DNA of 64,000 nt from Capsicum annuum (lineage: Eukaryota > Streptophyta > Magnoliopsida > Solanales > Solanaceae), in the NCBI RefSeq assembly GCF_002878395.1, contig NC_061121.1, positions 43,623,093-43,687,092 on the forward strand, read 5' to 3'. Each line of letters starts with the position of its first letter. The stretch's first letter is position 1. Of the stretch, positions 23,192 through 34,838 are shown in pieces. The position numbers and the translations under genes were made by a program. The notes beneath the pieces were generated by a model, which ran no database searches, had not been told where the DNA came from, and worked only from the letters and a program-made list of their open reading frames with translations.

Positions 23192-24080
23192 TTATGAAGT
23201 TTTGAGGAGTCCTCATGTAATTCCTTTGCATTTTCTCTAGGGAATAAGAGGCAAGAGAAAATATGAAGATGTCGCAATCTGACCATCTTGCAAACTGTAG
23301 TGGGTACTGACATCATATCTAATCAATTTTTCAATATGAGAGTTTCGAGGCGCCAGAGGTTGGATATGGACGAATGGATTGAACCCTCATTACTTTCTAC
23401 AGATAAATATCTCAAGTGAAGTAGATCAGCCGGGAAAGAATCAATAACAACTTTGTTCTCCAAATCCAACACTTAAAATTTGAAATTCTGTAAAATTCTA
23501 GAAATTGAAATTTTCTCAGATGTTGGATCATGCCAGAGAAGTACAGAGCCAACAAATGAACACGACGAGCTCCATTTTACAAGAGTGTCAATTTCACAAA
23601 AGGTCAACCGAGGTTGAACGTGCTGCTTGTCGGAGTATATACGGAAAGGACCAGCATTAGGATCCCTGTGAAAATATAAATTAGCCACATCATAACATCG
23701 ATCTTCAAATAGTATAACTTGAAAACTTTATCAAAGTGAATTTATAAGATAGTAAATCATAACATTAATTTTTATAACTTGAAATGGATTGATCCAACAA
23801 ATAAAGTATCGTTAATCGGTATATTGACATTTTGTCGATCTTAGGAAATTCTCCTCTGATGCTCTTTTCTTGCAGAACTCAAGCAATACATCATGGAGGA
23901 GACATTTTTCGACCTTGTCCATCTAAATAGGACCTTTTGGAAACCATTACTAGATTTCTTGCAATAAGATTCTTCAGGTAACCGTCTGCTATATCCTCCA
24001 AACTCTTGCCTTCACAACTTTTTACGAATCCTTCTGATATCCACAAACTCACTAACCGCAAAGCATTATCACCCTATCCT

Positions 24081-24938
24081 CTAAAAATGCTCCAAAATAA
24101 AGAAGCTAGCCTTAATATGACAGGGTAAATCCCGATAACTTTGTTCGCCAATGGCCTCAGAGTCTCTGTGAATGTAGAAGCCTAAAAGCATAGCCACATG
24201 TTTCCAACTCTCTTCTGTTCTCTCCATCTTTGCTAGAATACCATCCACCATAACAATGGAAAGAGGAAGCCCTCCACACTTTGCTGCCATGCATTTCCCA
24301 ACTTCTTCAAGGGGAGGGAAGAAGCTTTCTTTACCAAACACTTTATATTGTAGTAATGTCCAACTTTCGTCAACATTAAAGATACAAAGAGGAATGGGTT
24401 CACTAACAGATTTAGCATACTCAGAAACTTGAAGATGTCATGTTGTTAAAATGATTCTGCTTCCATTATTGGCATCATGGAAGCAAGATCTCAGATCATC
24501 CCACGCACTAGCTTCCGACACATCATCAACAAGGATAAGATATCTTTTCGCCAGTAATGTTCTCCGAAGTTTATCTGCTGCATCAGCTTCACTAGAGAAA
24601 TTTCCCCTCACACCAATAGCATCATGTAGAATGGTCAGTAGCAAATCCATGCGTATATACATTTGAGAAACACAACATTGTGCCCGGATATCAAAGTGAG
24701 AGATAACTGAATTTTCAGAATAGATTTTCTAGGCCAACGTCGTCTTACCAAGACCAGGCATTCCCACGATTGAGATAACATCTAGTTCTCGGCATCCTTT
24801 TAGTAGTTTGTTTCTTAGTTCTTTCATCACGTCCTCAAAGCTTATAATTTCTTCATTCATCCTCGTGGTTTTAGCCAATTGTGATGATATTTCAGCAGTG
24901 GCAGAATGCATGGTATCCTGTGGTACTAGGTTTAACAT
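24081..24938 (-). pseudogene. NLR 2 NB-ARC domain
   Basis: The motifs appear in order on the minus strand. P-loop: [11 protein letters not shown] (24765-24732). RNBS-A-like: [11 protein letters not shown] (about 24695-24663). Kinase-2: [17 protein letters not shown], about 24540-24490, with the usual Trp of LVDDVW replaced by Ser. [13 protein letters not shown] (about 24461-24438). GLPL: CGGLPLSI (about 24285-24262). RNBS-D-like: LPCHIKASFFIL. A TAG at 24731-24729 stops translation directly after the P-loop. This is the nucleotide switch of the receptor. The stop and later frame changes abolish it. Confidence 0.92.
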
Positions 24939-25999
24939 TCTCCTTTCCTGGATTTGTACCTCTGCCCTGGTAAGAGTAATCTCCTAAGTGATATCCGTGA
25001 GCCAAGCTCGAGACACCACTGAGGAACTTCTTTCCTAATGCAAGCATCAATTACATATTCCACCTCATATGCTTTGCCTATCAATTGTGTAGCCCACTGT
25101 TGAAGCCTCTCATGCTTGTTATGCCACTCTTTCATAACTTCCTCGAGAAAAGGTTGTGTGCTCCCAAGTTCATTCTGAATGATTTGAAGCTGGTTTACAA
25201 TGGGAGCAAGTGAGTCTGAATAGCGGACTAGGAACTCCTTCAGATTGTTCAAAAGAAAATTAACATAGCCTAGACCAAGAATCCTTGAAAAATTAGATTG
25301 AAATGCCTTTCGAATGATAAGGTAGGTTATTTCCTTGATAGGCTGAATGTTGCTCGGAAGATCAAAAACAAGTGCTCGGTTCACAGCCTCCAATACTGTG
25401 TCTTCATTCTCTCACTTGATATAATATAACGAGTAAACTAGAAGTCCGGCATCAACAATAATTGTGTCCATATCTTGACAAGGAAATTCAAGATCTAGTA
25501 CTGGCAAATGGATGAGATAGTCTCTTAATAGGTTTCGCATCTCCTGAAGGACTGTTGTTTGATCGCTCAAACCAACAATCTGGCAGGGATTACTGACGGT
25601 TGGTAGCTCCACCAAATTGTGTGTGAGAGTCTCCACGAAACCACTGCCAGCAGCATGCTCATTTCGTGATTGTACATTCGACTTTAAAGCTTGCAGAACA
25701 TCAAAATAAATTTTGGGAATGCTCGGCTGAATGGACTTATTCTTCTTCTGCAGGAGATCAGCAAGCACAATATTCATTTCACTTGGATCCAAGCCTTGGA
25801 TTTGGTTGCCATGGTTTGGCAAATACAACCACGCAACCATTGCTGCATGGCTGGCCACAATTAAAACGTGTGTGAAAAAAATATTTCTCATTTGAAGCTC
25901 GGTGCATTTCTTTGAAAGGAAGAGGAAAAAAAACCTTAGTAACTTCAACTCCTTTAAGACCTCTTTTATTTGGTCCCTGGGTTCCGGAACAAAAATCAA
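24935..25999 (-). pseudogene. NLR 2 solanaceous/coiled-coil N-terminal region
   Basis: Two long open pieces, 25999-25412 and 25393-24932, are separated by a single TGA and a small frame change. They hold the helical N-terminal extension known from R1, Hero and Rpi-blb2 relatives ([25 protein letters not shown]) and the Rx-type coiled-coil end ([20 protein letters not shown], about 25070-25000). In the family this region mediates partner binding. Here it is intact enough to show close kinship with NLRs of one clade. Confidence 0.85.
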
Positions 26000-26383
26000 T
26001 GATTGGGGATCTTCAGTCAGCAGTAGAATATTGAGATTCTCTTCTACAACATCGATGAAATATCGATGAATTTTATCTCAAAATCAGGGGTAGGAATATC
26101 GATATCATCATCCACCTTTTAGGCAGGAAATGGTATTTGGGGAAAGGAGTATTTTTCTCTGAATTCCAGCTGTCTTCCAAATTGCTCTTTGGCCTGAAAG
26201 ATATTCTTGTATTTCTGTATCTTCATCCACACCATTACCCCACGACAAGTTTTCCTCTATTTTCCGATTGAAATCTAGGATTCTACAATCAGCTGTGACG
26301 GCAAAGCTTTGCAAACGAAGAAAAGCACACTGGAATTTTAACTCCCACAGATAGATTTCGAAATCTTCATTTAAAGCCATTAC

Positions 26384-27240
26384 TATTAAGGCATGAGGAG
26401 TTTTGATGATAGATATGTGAATGAAACATGTTGAAGAAGCTGGTCCATTCAAGGTGAAATAGTCTAGCTGGCACGGGAGTTTGGATGATGTGATTCTGTG
26501 TTCAAGACAAGCATAGATAACATTGATTACATCAGAAGCTGAGTCAGATCAGACAAGAAGTCTTGAAGAAGTTAAGTTGATCAAGGAGTTCAGTAAGAAG
26601 AGGATTTAAAGTAAAAGAGTTCTAACAAATCTAGGAGAGGTGAGGCGGCAGCAAAAGGGAAAAGAGTTAACTGATAGAGTTCTACTAGAGAAAGAATTGA
26701 ACATCAAAAAGGACTCTATCACAAGTTGGCTTAAAGACAACAAACGTGACTCAAATCCAGCACTCACGTACGCACTGAAAAGTTAATCAACAATCAGCAT
26801 ATCAGTTCACATACTTGAAGAAGAACCTAGTCTCTTACTTAGCAGGTCATAAACTGTGTAGCAGTTAGGTTCTTGTATTATAATGAGTCATTGATTCTAG
26901 TCTCAGTAATCTATAAACTGAGTTAGGAGTTGTTGTCTTCAAGTTTGGGAACTCAAAGATTTGGGAACACTTATCTTGGGAAGATTAGTGTTTTTGTAGT
27001 GATAAGAGTTAGAAGTTTTAATTTCTAGGTTATAAGAAGTCTTGTAATTTTGTTGATTATTGAGGCTCAAGTATTTTAGTGAAGTTGGGTTAAATCCTGT
27101 AGAGGTACAGGTCGTGGTTTTTTCACCTTTCTTGAGCCGGGTGTTTTCCACGTAAAAACACTATGTTCAGTTTACTTCTGTGAACCACGTTTACTTACTT
27201 GTTCCACAGATAGGCAATTACTAGGACGCGTACTCTAACA
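26384..27240 (+). repeat. 5' LTR of Sirevirus-like element 1
   Basis: It begins TATTAAGGCATGAGGAG (one base off the TGTTAAGG of the 3' copy) and ends GCGTACTCTAACA, followed directly by AGTGTTATCAGAGCG (PBS to initiator tRNA-Met, 27241-27256). Read in antisense, it supplies an ATG in frame with the NLR start (26452-26381). Confidence 0.92.
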
Positions 27241-27297
27241 AGTGTTATCAGAGCGAGGTTGTCTTAAATAAAGCTATCACCTAAGAAAAGAATCAAC

Positions 27298-28190
27298 ATG
27301 ATGAATTCCGCACCTCATACTGGTCACAGTAAAGGTCAGTCAACCACTAAACCTCTACTCTTTGATGGTTCTCACTTTATCTAGTGAAAAGCAAGGACGG
27401 AGGTGTTCATTCAAGGTGAAGACTATGAATTATGGGATAGGATACTGATGGTCCCACTATTCCAATAAAGACTGTTGACGGAGAACAAGTCAAGAAAGTA
27501 AGGAGTGAATTTACTTCTGATGACCTGTTGGCTTTAAAGAAAAATGCAAAGGCCAAAAACATCTTGGTTTGTGGTCTAGGACCGGCTGAGTATAACAGGG
27601 TATCCACCTGTACTACTGCTAAGCAAATTTGGGATTCACTGGTAAATGCTCATGAAGGTACTTCCCAAGTAAGAAAATTCAGGATTGCTCTCCTGTTTAC
27701 TGAATATGAGGCATTCAAAATGAAGAAAAATGAAACACTTCATGAGATGATGACAAGGGTTACCACCTTAACAAATGAGTTGACTTCGTTAGGGAAAGTC
27801 ATTTCTGAGGAAGAACAAGTTGAAAAGGTACTGAGGGTGTTACCTAAATCAAAATGAAATATTAAGGTGACTGCAATTAGGGAGGCAAATAAAAAGCTTG
27901 AAGGCTTGACCCTAGATGAACTTGTAGGGAACTTAAGGACTTATGAAATGGAAACTAATGGAATCAAAGAACAAGTATCCCCTGAGAAGATCTTAGCTTT
28001 AAAAACTTCTGATAGTGATGATGAATTTGAACTTGATAAGGAGCAAGTTGCCTTCATAATCAAAAATTTCATCAAGTTTTTCAGGAAAAAGATGGGAACA
28101 GGTACCAAAAAACGTTCAAATGATAATCCAAATGGATGCTACAAATGTGGAAAGACTAATCATCAGATCAGAGAATGTCCTCTCTGGTAA
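27298..28190 (+). pseudogene. gag of Sirevirus-like element 1
   Basis: From ATG 27298, with a frame change near 27450, it reads a copia gag: AKNILVCGLGPAEYNRV (about 27548), TTAKQIWDSLVNAHEGTSQV (27615-27675), ANKKLEGLTLDELVGNL (about 27888) and an intact zinc knuckle CYKCGKTNHQIREC (28138-28179). TAG near 27381 and TGA at 27855-27857 interrupt it. The product would form the virus-like particle that packages element RNA. Confidence 0.9.
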
Positions 28191-28935
28191 ATAAAGTGGA
28201 GAAAGGAAAAGGTTGAAAAGGAACAAAAAGAAAGGGCCAAAAAAAAGGAAAAAAAACATTCCATGATAGTTGCATGGGGATCTAACTCCGATGATGATGA
28301 AATTGATGAGACAACATTTATGGCTTTTGGAGATTCAAACATTGAGGAAGAAAATGATGCTTCTGAGGTAAGTTTACTTGAACTCAAAGAAAAACTGCAT
28401 CTATTTTCTAAAACTAGACTTGTTTCCTTGATGAGTGATTCAATTGACAATCTCCAAGAATTAACTTCTGATAGGGATGAACTGTTCAACAGTCTTGCAA
28501 GCCTAAAAGTTGATTTCATTGACGTGAAAGTTTGAAAACATTCTGTTGAAAAATAAAATTGCACTCTCAAGAACCAAGTCACATTGCTTGAGTCTTCAAA
28601 TAATGATCTTAAGTCTGAAGTTCTTAAATTGACTCTCGCTGAAAATGGAAAAAGGGCCATGAGTAAAGAACAAAAAAAGGCTGAACTTGAGTTAACTAAG
28701 TACAAACTGGAATGTCATGATTTGACTGAAAAGATGAACAAGCTAAGTCAAGAAGTTGCTAAGTTAAAGCTGGACAGGTGGACAAATTCTTCAAGAACTA
28801 TTCATCAGTTGAGTAGAAGAAATCATAATGAAAAAGCAGGTTTAGGTTCTTTTAAAAAGGCTGATAATCTATAAGATCTATGTTATATCTGTGGCAATCT
28901 TGGACATCCTACTACTGAATGTCCTGTGGCTGCCA
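28191..28935 (+). pseudogene. coiled-coil and second zinc knuckle region of element 1
   Basis: Open pieces 28263-28535 and 28584-28874 are rich in Glu, Lys and Leu with heptad-like spacing (LLELKEKL, ELTKYKLECHDLTEKMNKLSQEVAKLKL), predicting coiled coil. A second knuckle CYICGNLGHPTTEC at about 28882-28923 is intact. A long Gag tail with coiled coils is characteristic of Sireviruses. Stops at 28188-28190, 28533-28535 and 28872-28874 divide it. Confidence 0.8.
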
Positions 28936-29129
28936 AAAGCAGAGTTAGAAGTCAGAATCTGGCAATAAAATTTTCTCAGACGAAAAATACAAGCACTAAA
29001 ATTGGTCAGAGAAATAGGTTCGATTACGTGTTTCCTACATGAACTAGAAGGAATTTAATTCATCCTTTTACCAACAAAACAGGGCCCAAGCTTGTCTGGA
29101 TTCCTAAATCTAACCTTTTATTTCTTTTG

Positions 29130-29300
29130 CAGGAGATGGTGAAGGGAAACAAAAAGCACTGGTACTTAGATAGTGCATGCTCAAGACATATGACTGGCGA
29201 TAAGAAAAAATTTCTTCACTCTCCAAAATAGATGGAGGAGGAGTTTCTTTTGGAAATGGAAAAAAGGGAATCATTACTGGAGTTGGGAAAATTGGCACAT
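29130..29300 (+). pseudogene. protease region of Sirevirus-like element 1
   Basis: WYLDSACSRHMTG at 29160-29198 is the aspartic protease active site of this lineage, with Ala where Gly is usual. A TAG at about 29229-29231 and a frame change follow. Confidence 0.85.
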
Positions 29301-29314
29301 CTAATTCAAAAGCT

Positions 29315-30331
29315 GTGAAGGATGTGTATCTTGTGCAACTATTAAAGCATAACCTGCTAAGCATCTCACAGTTGTGTGCCAAAGGTAATAAAGTAATTTT
29401 TACTACTGCAGGGGTTAAAGTCAAAAGGATGGACACCAAAGAAATTGTGCTTACTGCAAGGAGATACAGAAATGTATACAAAGCAGACTTAATGGCAATA
29501 CCTGGACCTGAGTTGACTTGTCTAAGTGCAATAGAAACTAACCCCCTCCTTTGGCACAGAAGACTTGGATATGCAAGTCTAAAATGACTGAACATGCTTT
29601 CATTCAAAGACATGGTATTGGGATTACCTAAACCCAAGTTTAAGGAAAAAAAGTTATATAGTGCATGTGTAAGGGGGAAGCAGGTAAGATCTTCATTTAA
29701 GTCAAAGAACCATGTTAGTACTATCAAGTGTCTTGAACTAGTCCATATGGACTTGTGTGGACTAATAAGACAACAAAGTAGAGGTGGAAAAAGGTATGTT
29801 TTTGTAATTGTTGATGATTATTCCAGGTTTACCTGGACCTTGTTTCTAGCCTCTAAAGAAGATACCTTTGATGTGTTGGAAATTTTCATCAAGAAAATGG
29901 AAAAGAAATTAGGCACTTCATTAGTTTCCATAAGGTCTGACCATGGGACAGAATTTGAGAATGCAAAATTCTTAGATTTCTGTTCATCAAAAGGAATAGA
30001 CCATAACTTCTCAGCTCCTAGAACACCACAAAAAAATGGAGTGGTGGAAAGGAAAAATAGAACCTTGGAAGATATGGCTAGAACAATGATGCTTGCAGCA
30101 AATATTGCCAAAAATCTATGGGCTGAGGTAATGAGTACTGCAGCATATATTATAAACAAGTGCATGATCAGACCAATGTTAGAAAAGACTCCCTATGAAT
30201 TACTAAAAGGTAGAAAGCCTAACATTTCTCACTTTAGAACTTTTGGCTACAAATGTTTCATACACAATAATGGTAAGGATAATCTTGGAAAATTTGATAC
30301 CAAAAGTGATGAGGGAATATTCTTAGGTTAG
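29315..30331 (+). pseudogene. integrase of Sirevirus-like element 1
   Basis: Two open pieces, 29315-29587 and 29594-30331, are split by one TGA. They give the pre-integrase domain (LLWHRRLGYASL, zinc His residues) and a full catalytic core: LVHMDLCG (Asp, about 29740), RSDHGTEF (Asp, about 29935) and GVVERKNRTLEDMARTM (Glu, about 30040). The C-terminal tail runs through PYELLKGRKPNISHFRTFGYKCF to a TAG at 30329-30331. Length and residues are those of a recently competent integrase. Confidence 0.92.
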
Positions 30332-30391
30332 TCACTTCATAGTAAGGCCTATAGGGTTTTAAATAATAGATCTAACTGTGTTGAAGAAAGC

Positions 30392-30790
30392 ATGCATGTG
30401 ATTTTTTATGAGTTTTGTTATAAGACTAACCTGCAGGAAGGAAGCAATATTGAGGAACAGGTTTCACAACATGTTTTATCGACTGAAACAGTCAAACCTG
30501 GAGGTATTTTCACAGGGGGAACTAAAGCTGAAGGCACAGTGATAGGGGGAACTGAGCCATCAACTGACTCACATCAAAACATTAGCAGTGATCCTAGCAG
30601 ATCACTTGGCTTGATCCCAAAAGGATGTAAATATCAAGGCTCACACCCCATTGAGAATGTACTTATTGATCTCAATTCTAGTATCACCACAAGATCTGGA
30701 TTGAGAAGTATGTGTGCATTCAAGGCATTCCTGTCAAACATAGAGCCAAAGAAAGTAACTGAGGCATTGCTTGATATTGATTGGATATAG
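30392..30790 (+). pseudogene. integrase-RT linker of Sirevirus-like element 1
   Basis: A low-complexity Gly/Thr/Ser linker (FTGGTKAEGTVIGG) ends in a conserved RT-proximal stretch (KAFLSNIEPKKVTEALLD). It ends with TAG at 30788-30790 in the DWI* position, before the RT fingers. Confidence 0.75.
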
Positions 30791-30799
30791 CTATGCAGG

Positions 30800-31520
30800 T
30801 AAATTGAACCAGTTTGAGAGAAGCAAAGTATGGAACTTAGTTCCTCTTCCAAAAGATAGATCAGTAATTGGGACTAAGTAGGTGTACAAAAATAAAGTTG
30901 ATGAGCATGGAACAGTCACAAGAAACAAGGCAAGGCTGGTGGTTCAAGGATACAATAAAGAAGAAGGAATTGACTTTGATGAGACTTTTGCTCCTATAGC
31001 CAGACTTGAAGCTATAATACTACTTGTTGCCTTTGCTTCTTATAAGGAGTTTATTTTGTATCAAATGGATGTGAAGAGTGCATTCCTGAATGGCATTCTC
31101 AAGAAAGAAGTGTATGTTAAGCAACCCCCAGTATTTGAAAGCAAGGAGTTTTCAAATTATGTCTACAAGTTAGAAAAAGCTTTGTATGGGTTGAAACAAG
31201 CTCCAAGAGCTTGGTATGAAAGACTGCCAAAATTTTTATTGGAACATGGACATACCAGAGGTAAAATTGACAATACCCTTTTCTTGAAAACTAATGGGAA
31301 GGATTTGTTAGTCGTGTAGGTGTATGTGGATGATATTATTTTTGGTTCAACAAATATGTTTATGACTCATAAGTTTGCCAAACTCATGAGTTGTGAATTT
31401 GAGATGAGCATGATGGGAGAGCTAAATTACTTTTTGGTCTTGCAAATAAAGCAGTCAGCTTCAGGAATAATGATTTACCAACAGAAGTATGTCAAAGAGC
31501 TTCTCAAGAAATTCTTCTAG
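30800..31520 (+). pseudogene. reverse transcriptase of Sirevirus-like element 1
   Basis: It reads [32 protein letters not shown] (about 31063-31095), [15 protein letters not shown] (31177-31220) and VYVDDIIFGS (31320-31350). Stops TAG at 30879-30881 and 31317-31319 fall on codons that are TGG (Trp) and CAA (Gln) in the related element at 43.8-44.4 kb. After FLVLQIKQ the frame is lost near 31518. Confidence 0.92.
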
Positions 31521-32268
31521 AAGATGCAAAAGAGATAAGTACTCCTATTGCTACTGCCACAAAGCTGGACTTAGATGAAACAGGTTCTGATATAGATCAA
31601 AAGATGTATCGAGGTATGATAAGGTCATTATTGTACCTCACAGCAAGCAGGCCTAACATTGTGTTCAGTGTAGGGCTATGTGCCAGGTTTCAAGCTAAGC
31701 CAAAAGAATCACATTTAAAGTCTGTAAAAAGAATCTTTAGATACTTAAAAGGAACTAGTGATCTTAGCTTGTGGTAATCCAAAAGTAGTAACTTTAATTT
31801 GGTAGGATACTCTGATGCTGATTATGCAGGATATCTGGTGGACAGAAAAAGCACTACAGGTATGGCACACTTCTTGGGATCATGTGTAATTACCTGGTCT
31901 ATAAAGAAGTAAAATTCAGTAGCTTTGTCTACTGCTGAGGCTGAATACGTTGTTGTTGCGTTATGCTGTGCTCAGTTGTTGTGGATCAAACAACAACTCA
32001 TGGATTTTGGGGTAGATGTAGGTTGTGTTCCTATTTTTTATGATTACACAAGTGCTATAAACATAGGCAAAAAACCCTGTCCATCACAAGAGAACTAAGC
32101 ATATTGATATTCTCCATCACTTCCTTAGAGACAATGTTGAAAAAGGAAATATATCAATTATGTTTTGTTCAGCTGAGGAACAAATTTCTGACATATTTAC
32201 TAAGGCCTTGAGTAGAGAACACTTTGAAAAAAATAGGTTACCATTGGGTATGATTAAAATTGTATAAA
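31521..32268 (+). pseudogene. RNase H of Sirevirus-like element 1
   Basis: Through several frames: RSLLYLTASRPNIVFSVGLCARFQ (about 31620), LVGYSDADYAG (31800), STTGMAHFLGSCVITWS (31850), STAEAEYV (31930), then SAEEQISDIFTKAL near 32170. TAA codons near 31776 and 31910 and a one-base shift near 32070 break it. Confidence 0.85.
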
Positions 32269-32619
32269 TCTCCCTCAGTGATTGACTAGAACATGCTATG
32301 CCTTAGAGAGTGTTGATTAATTCAGTTTTACACATTTAGTTGTGTATCCTAATTCCAAGATTTTAAAGCAATGTGGTATAATTATGTGTTGTTTTTGCAG
32401 ATAGACTGGATCATTAAGGCAAGAGTGGTCAAGATTTAATCAGAACACAAGGTATGATTATTGTTTTCCATAATAGCATTAAGAGAAATAGTTTATCTAC
32501 ATGGTTCACTCTGTCATGATTAAAACCGCCAAAACCCAACAGTCCTCTTCTTCGAAAGGCTGATAGACCTCTTCCATCTCCACTTCTTTTTTTTTCAACC
32601 TCTGAAAATCCAACAAGAT

Positions 32620-34430
32620 ATGGCATCTTCCTCATCCTATCCTTCCTCCACAAAATCTGAAACAAATCCTTCAACCCAAATTATTCTTCACCCAAACATT
32701 ACTTTACCTTCACTTATCCAACCCTAAATCCCTCTCAAGTTATCTGATTTTCCATTGTTTAAAACTTCATCGCAACCCTTCTCTCACTCCTTTTTCAAAC
32801 CCTCACTTTTTCAAAACCCTTACCACTACCTGTGGTTCCTCTTCAGATCCTTAATCGTGATGACATTCCAATTGTTGATCTTATCCTTAGACGCTCACGA
32901 TCGACTATGAAATGAAAACCATCTTCTATCACCATTGATGTTGATGTCAATACACAGGTACAATCTTCTCCCGTCATCCATTCACCTCGAACTCCACATA
33001 CTCAGGGAAGGAAATAACGAGAAGATACTTCTTTGAAAGAGGCACTTAGGGCAAGTAAAAAGAAACGGGTAGTGTCTACTGCTTCTCCTCCCCCACGTGA
33101 GCCCTCTCCTGATATTCTCTTTCATTCTAAAAGAAAATGCAAGAATATCCTAACCTAACCCTCAAAGCCCTCCTTCTCTCGTAAATAGACCTCCCCTTCC
33201 TCTCCCACACCCTCCTCATCCTCAAAATCCACTATCAAAGCTTCTACTGTCAAAGTCTTTACTGGTCAAGGATCAACTTCCTCTAAAGTTTCTCTAAAAT
33301 CTACTTCACATCCCAAGAAACAAGTTCCCAAACCTGATTCTTCTAACCCATCTGACTCAGATTCAGACTATCTTCCTGATACTCCTTCTGTTCTTCCTAC
33401 TTCCATTAATTCTGATGATGATATTTATGTTGATAATGTTGTTGATAAAGCTTCTCATTTAGACCATGTTCTGCACTTTCAGAAATATAAGATGGCTAGA
33501 GGAAGAGTTGTCACTGGTTTTGGAGGTCCTGATATAGATAATTTAGTTTCAAAATTGACAGCTCAGGGTGGTCATACTTATTTCTTCAAGGTGATCATCA
33601 GAGAAGGTTTGGTAAAAATGAGGTGTATGAGTTTTATACCAATGGAGTTGCAATTAGGGAAATGATCTCAACCACTATTCATAGGAAAACCATCAATCTT
33701 TATCCTGCTGATCTGGGCAGAATTCTCAGTGTTCTTACTAAAGGATGGAGTCATTATGTGAAGGGATCTTGGCCGCCTCTTGATAATCTTCTATCAGCTC
33801 TTGATATCTGTAAAAAATTCTCTGGGTATCCTTTTTTTTCTTCTCATCATAGGGTTATGAAAAATGAGATGTCCCCTCTCTATCAGTCTTATTTTGATAT
33901 GGTTCACAAAATGATCTTGCCTAGACAGGAAAGCCACACAGTTGCAAGTTTTCTTGATCTTACCTTGATGGAACTATTGGATTCTGAGATTCCAATAGAC
34001 CTTCCTCTACTCATCATTAAGCATATGCAAAGGGTACTTGTCAAAGATACAAATGGTCATGCTCTACCCTACCAGTTCTGGCTTGCACCTGTTTTCGATG
34101 ATTTTCATATACCTGTCAAGGTATGGTCCTTGCAGATAACTAAGGATGTGATTGGATAACTAAACTATGCTAGGTTACCTGCTGCCATGAGACATGCTGA
34201 CAACCCTATGCAGAAGTTGTGAAATGCCTTAGAGGCAAAGCAGGGTGAGCTAGAGGGTGCACAGGCTGTATTGGTGGCTGCCCAGGCTATTCATGAAGAT
34301 GAAAAGAGGGTTCTTGAAGCTAAAATTGCATCTCTCACAGCAATCTTAGATAAGGAACGAGCTGAAAATGTTGATATCATTAGGGATTTGACCTCCCTTA
34401 GCCCCTGCACCTCCTCCAATTAAAATCCTT
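32620..34430 (+). pseudogene. env-like / extra 3' ORF of Sirevirus-like element 1
   Basis: The region after RNase H holds a separate coding unit. A likely start at ATG 32620 opens a Ser/Thr/Pro-rich N-terminal part (MASSSSYPSSTKSETNPST), then basic and Ser-rich stretches (33060-33360). A globular part spans 33490-34160 (open 33623-34159, MYEFYTNGVAIREMISTTIH...). An Ala/Glu-rich coiled coil (about 34230-34380) closes it. The layout matches the 'env-like' ORF of Sireviruses, also catalogued as a putative plant transposon protein. Several frame changes and stops, including 34157-34159, inactivate it. Its function in plants is unknown. Confidence 0.72.
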
Positions 34431-34825
34431 CTTCGTCTCTTAGGCCTATTCACTATGTTGTTCTTCTATTTAACTTGTTTCTCTTTTTGTTTTACTGGGT
34501 GATGATAATTGTATCTATTTTTTTTGTGCATGAAATGGACCTCTTTTGCTTCACTTGATCTACTTCTGGTTAATTCAATGCATAGTTATCTCTTGCTCTG
34601 AGTCTTGCTTGTTTTAGTGATAGCCCCAGTGGCCATGAATTATTAAACAATTTTCACTTGATGGCTCAGTTTTTCTATGATGTCAAAAGGGGAAAGAACA
34701 GATTATACAATGCTTATAACTCAATTGGACTAACCTGTTTTATTCTACTGTGATTCTGTTATTTAATTCCTTCTTGAGTATGTCAGGATTCTGTAAAATT
34801 GAAGCTACTATGTTTTTCATCATCT

Positions 34826-34838
34826 AAAAGGGGAAATT
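34826..34838 (+). other. polypurine tract of Sirevirus-like element 1
   Basis: AAAAGGGGAAATT lies directly before the 3' LTR start TGTTAAGG. This is the expected primer site for plus-strand DNA synthesis. Confidence 0.85.

Larger units (their letters stand above)
22578..26380 (-). pseudogene. NLR pseudogene 2, R1/Rpi-blb2-like (SD-CC-NB-LRR)
   Basis: This is a nearly complete but broken intracellular immune receptor on the minus strand. It starts at ATG 26380-26378 (MALNEDFEIYLWELKFQCAF). It then runs through the long solanaceous N-terminal region and coiled coil (26380-24935), the NB-ARC domain (24930-24080) and leucine-rich repeats (23690-22600). NB-ARC motifs are listed separately. Breaks include stops after the first exon-like block (about 26106), at 25411 and at 24731-24729 directly after the P-loop, and frame changes near 24420, 24080, 23470 and 22750. 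The expected MHD-type motif is not recognisable in the degraded 24080-23700 part. Full-length relatives have over 1,200 residues, which fits the span. The 5' flank has been moved 9.3 kb away by a Sirevirus-like element. Not functional as read. Confidence 0.92.

Noticed and set aside
28163..28705. A 180-codon minus-strand ORF rich in Ser and Phe
   Set aside because: It is the complement of the Glu/Lys-rich Gag coiled coil of element 1, and such skew makes long antisense frames. No domain seen. The same applies to minus frames at 29110-29727, 29818-30165 and 52531-52848.
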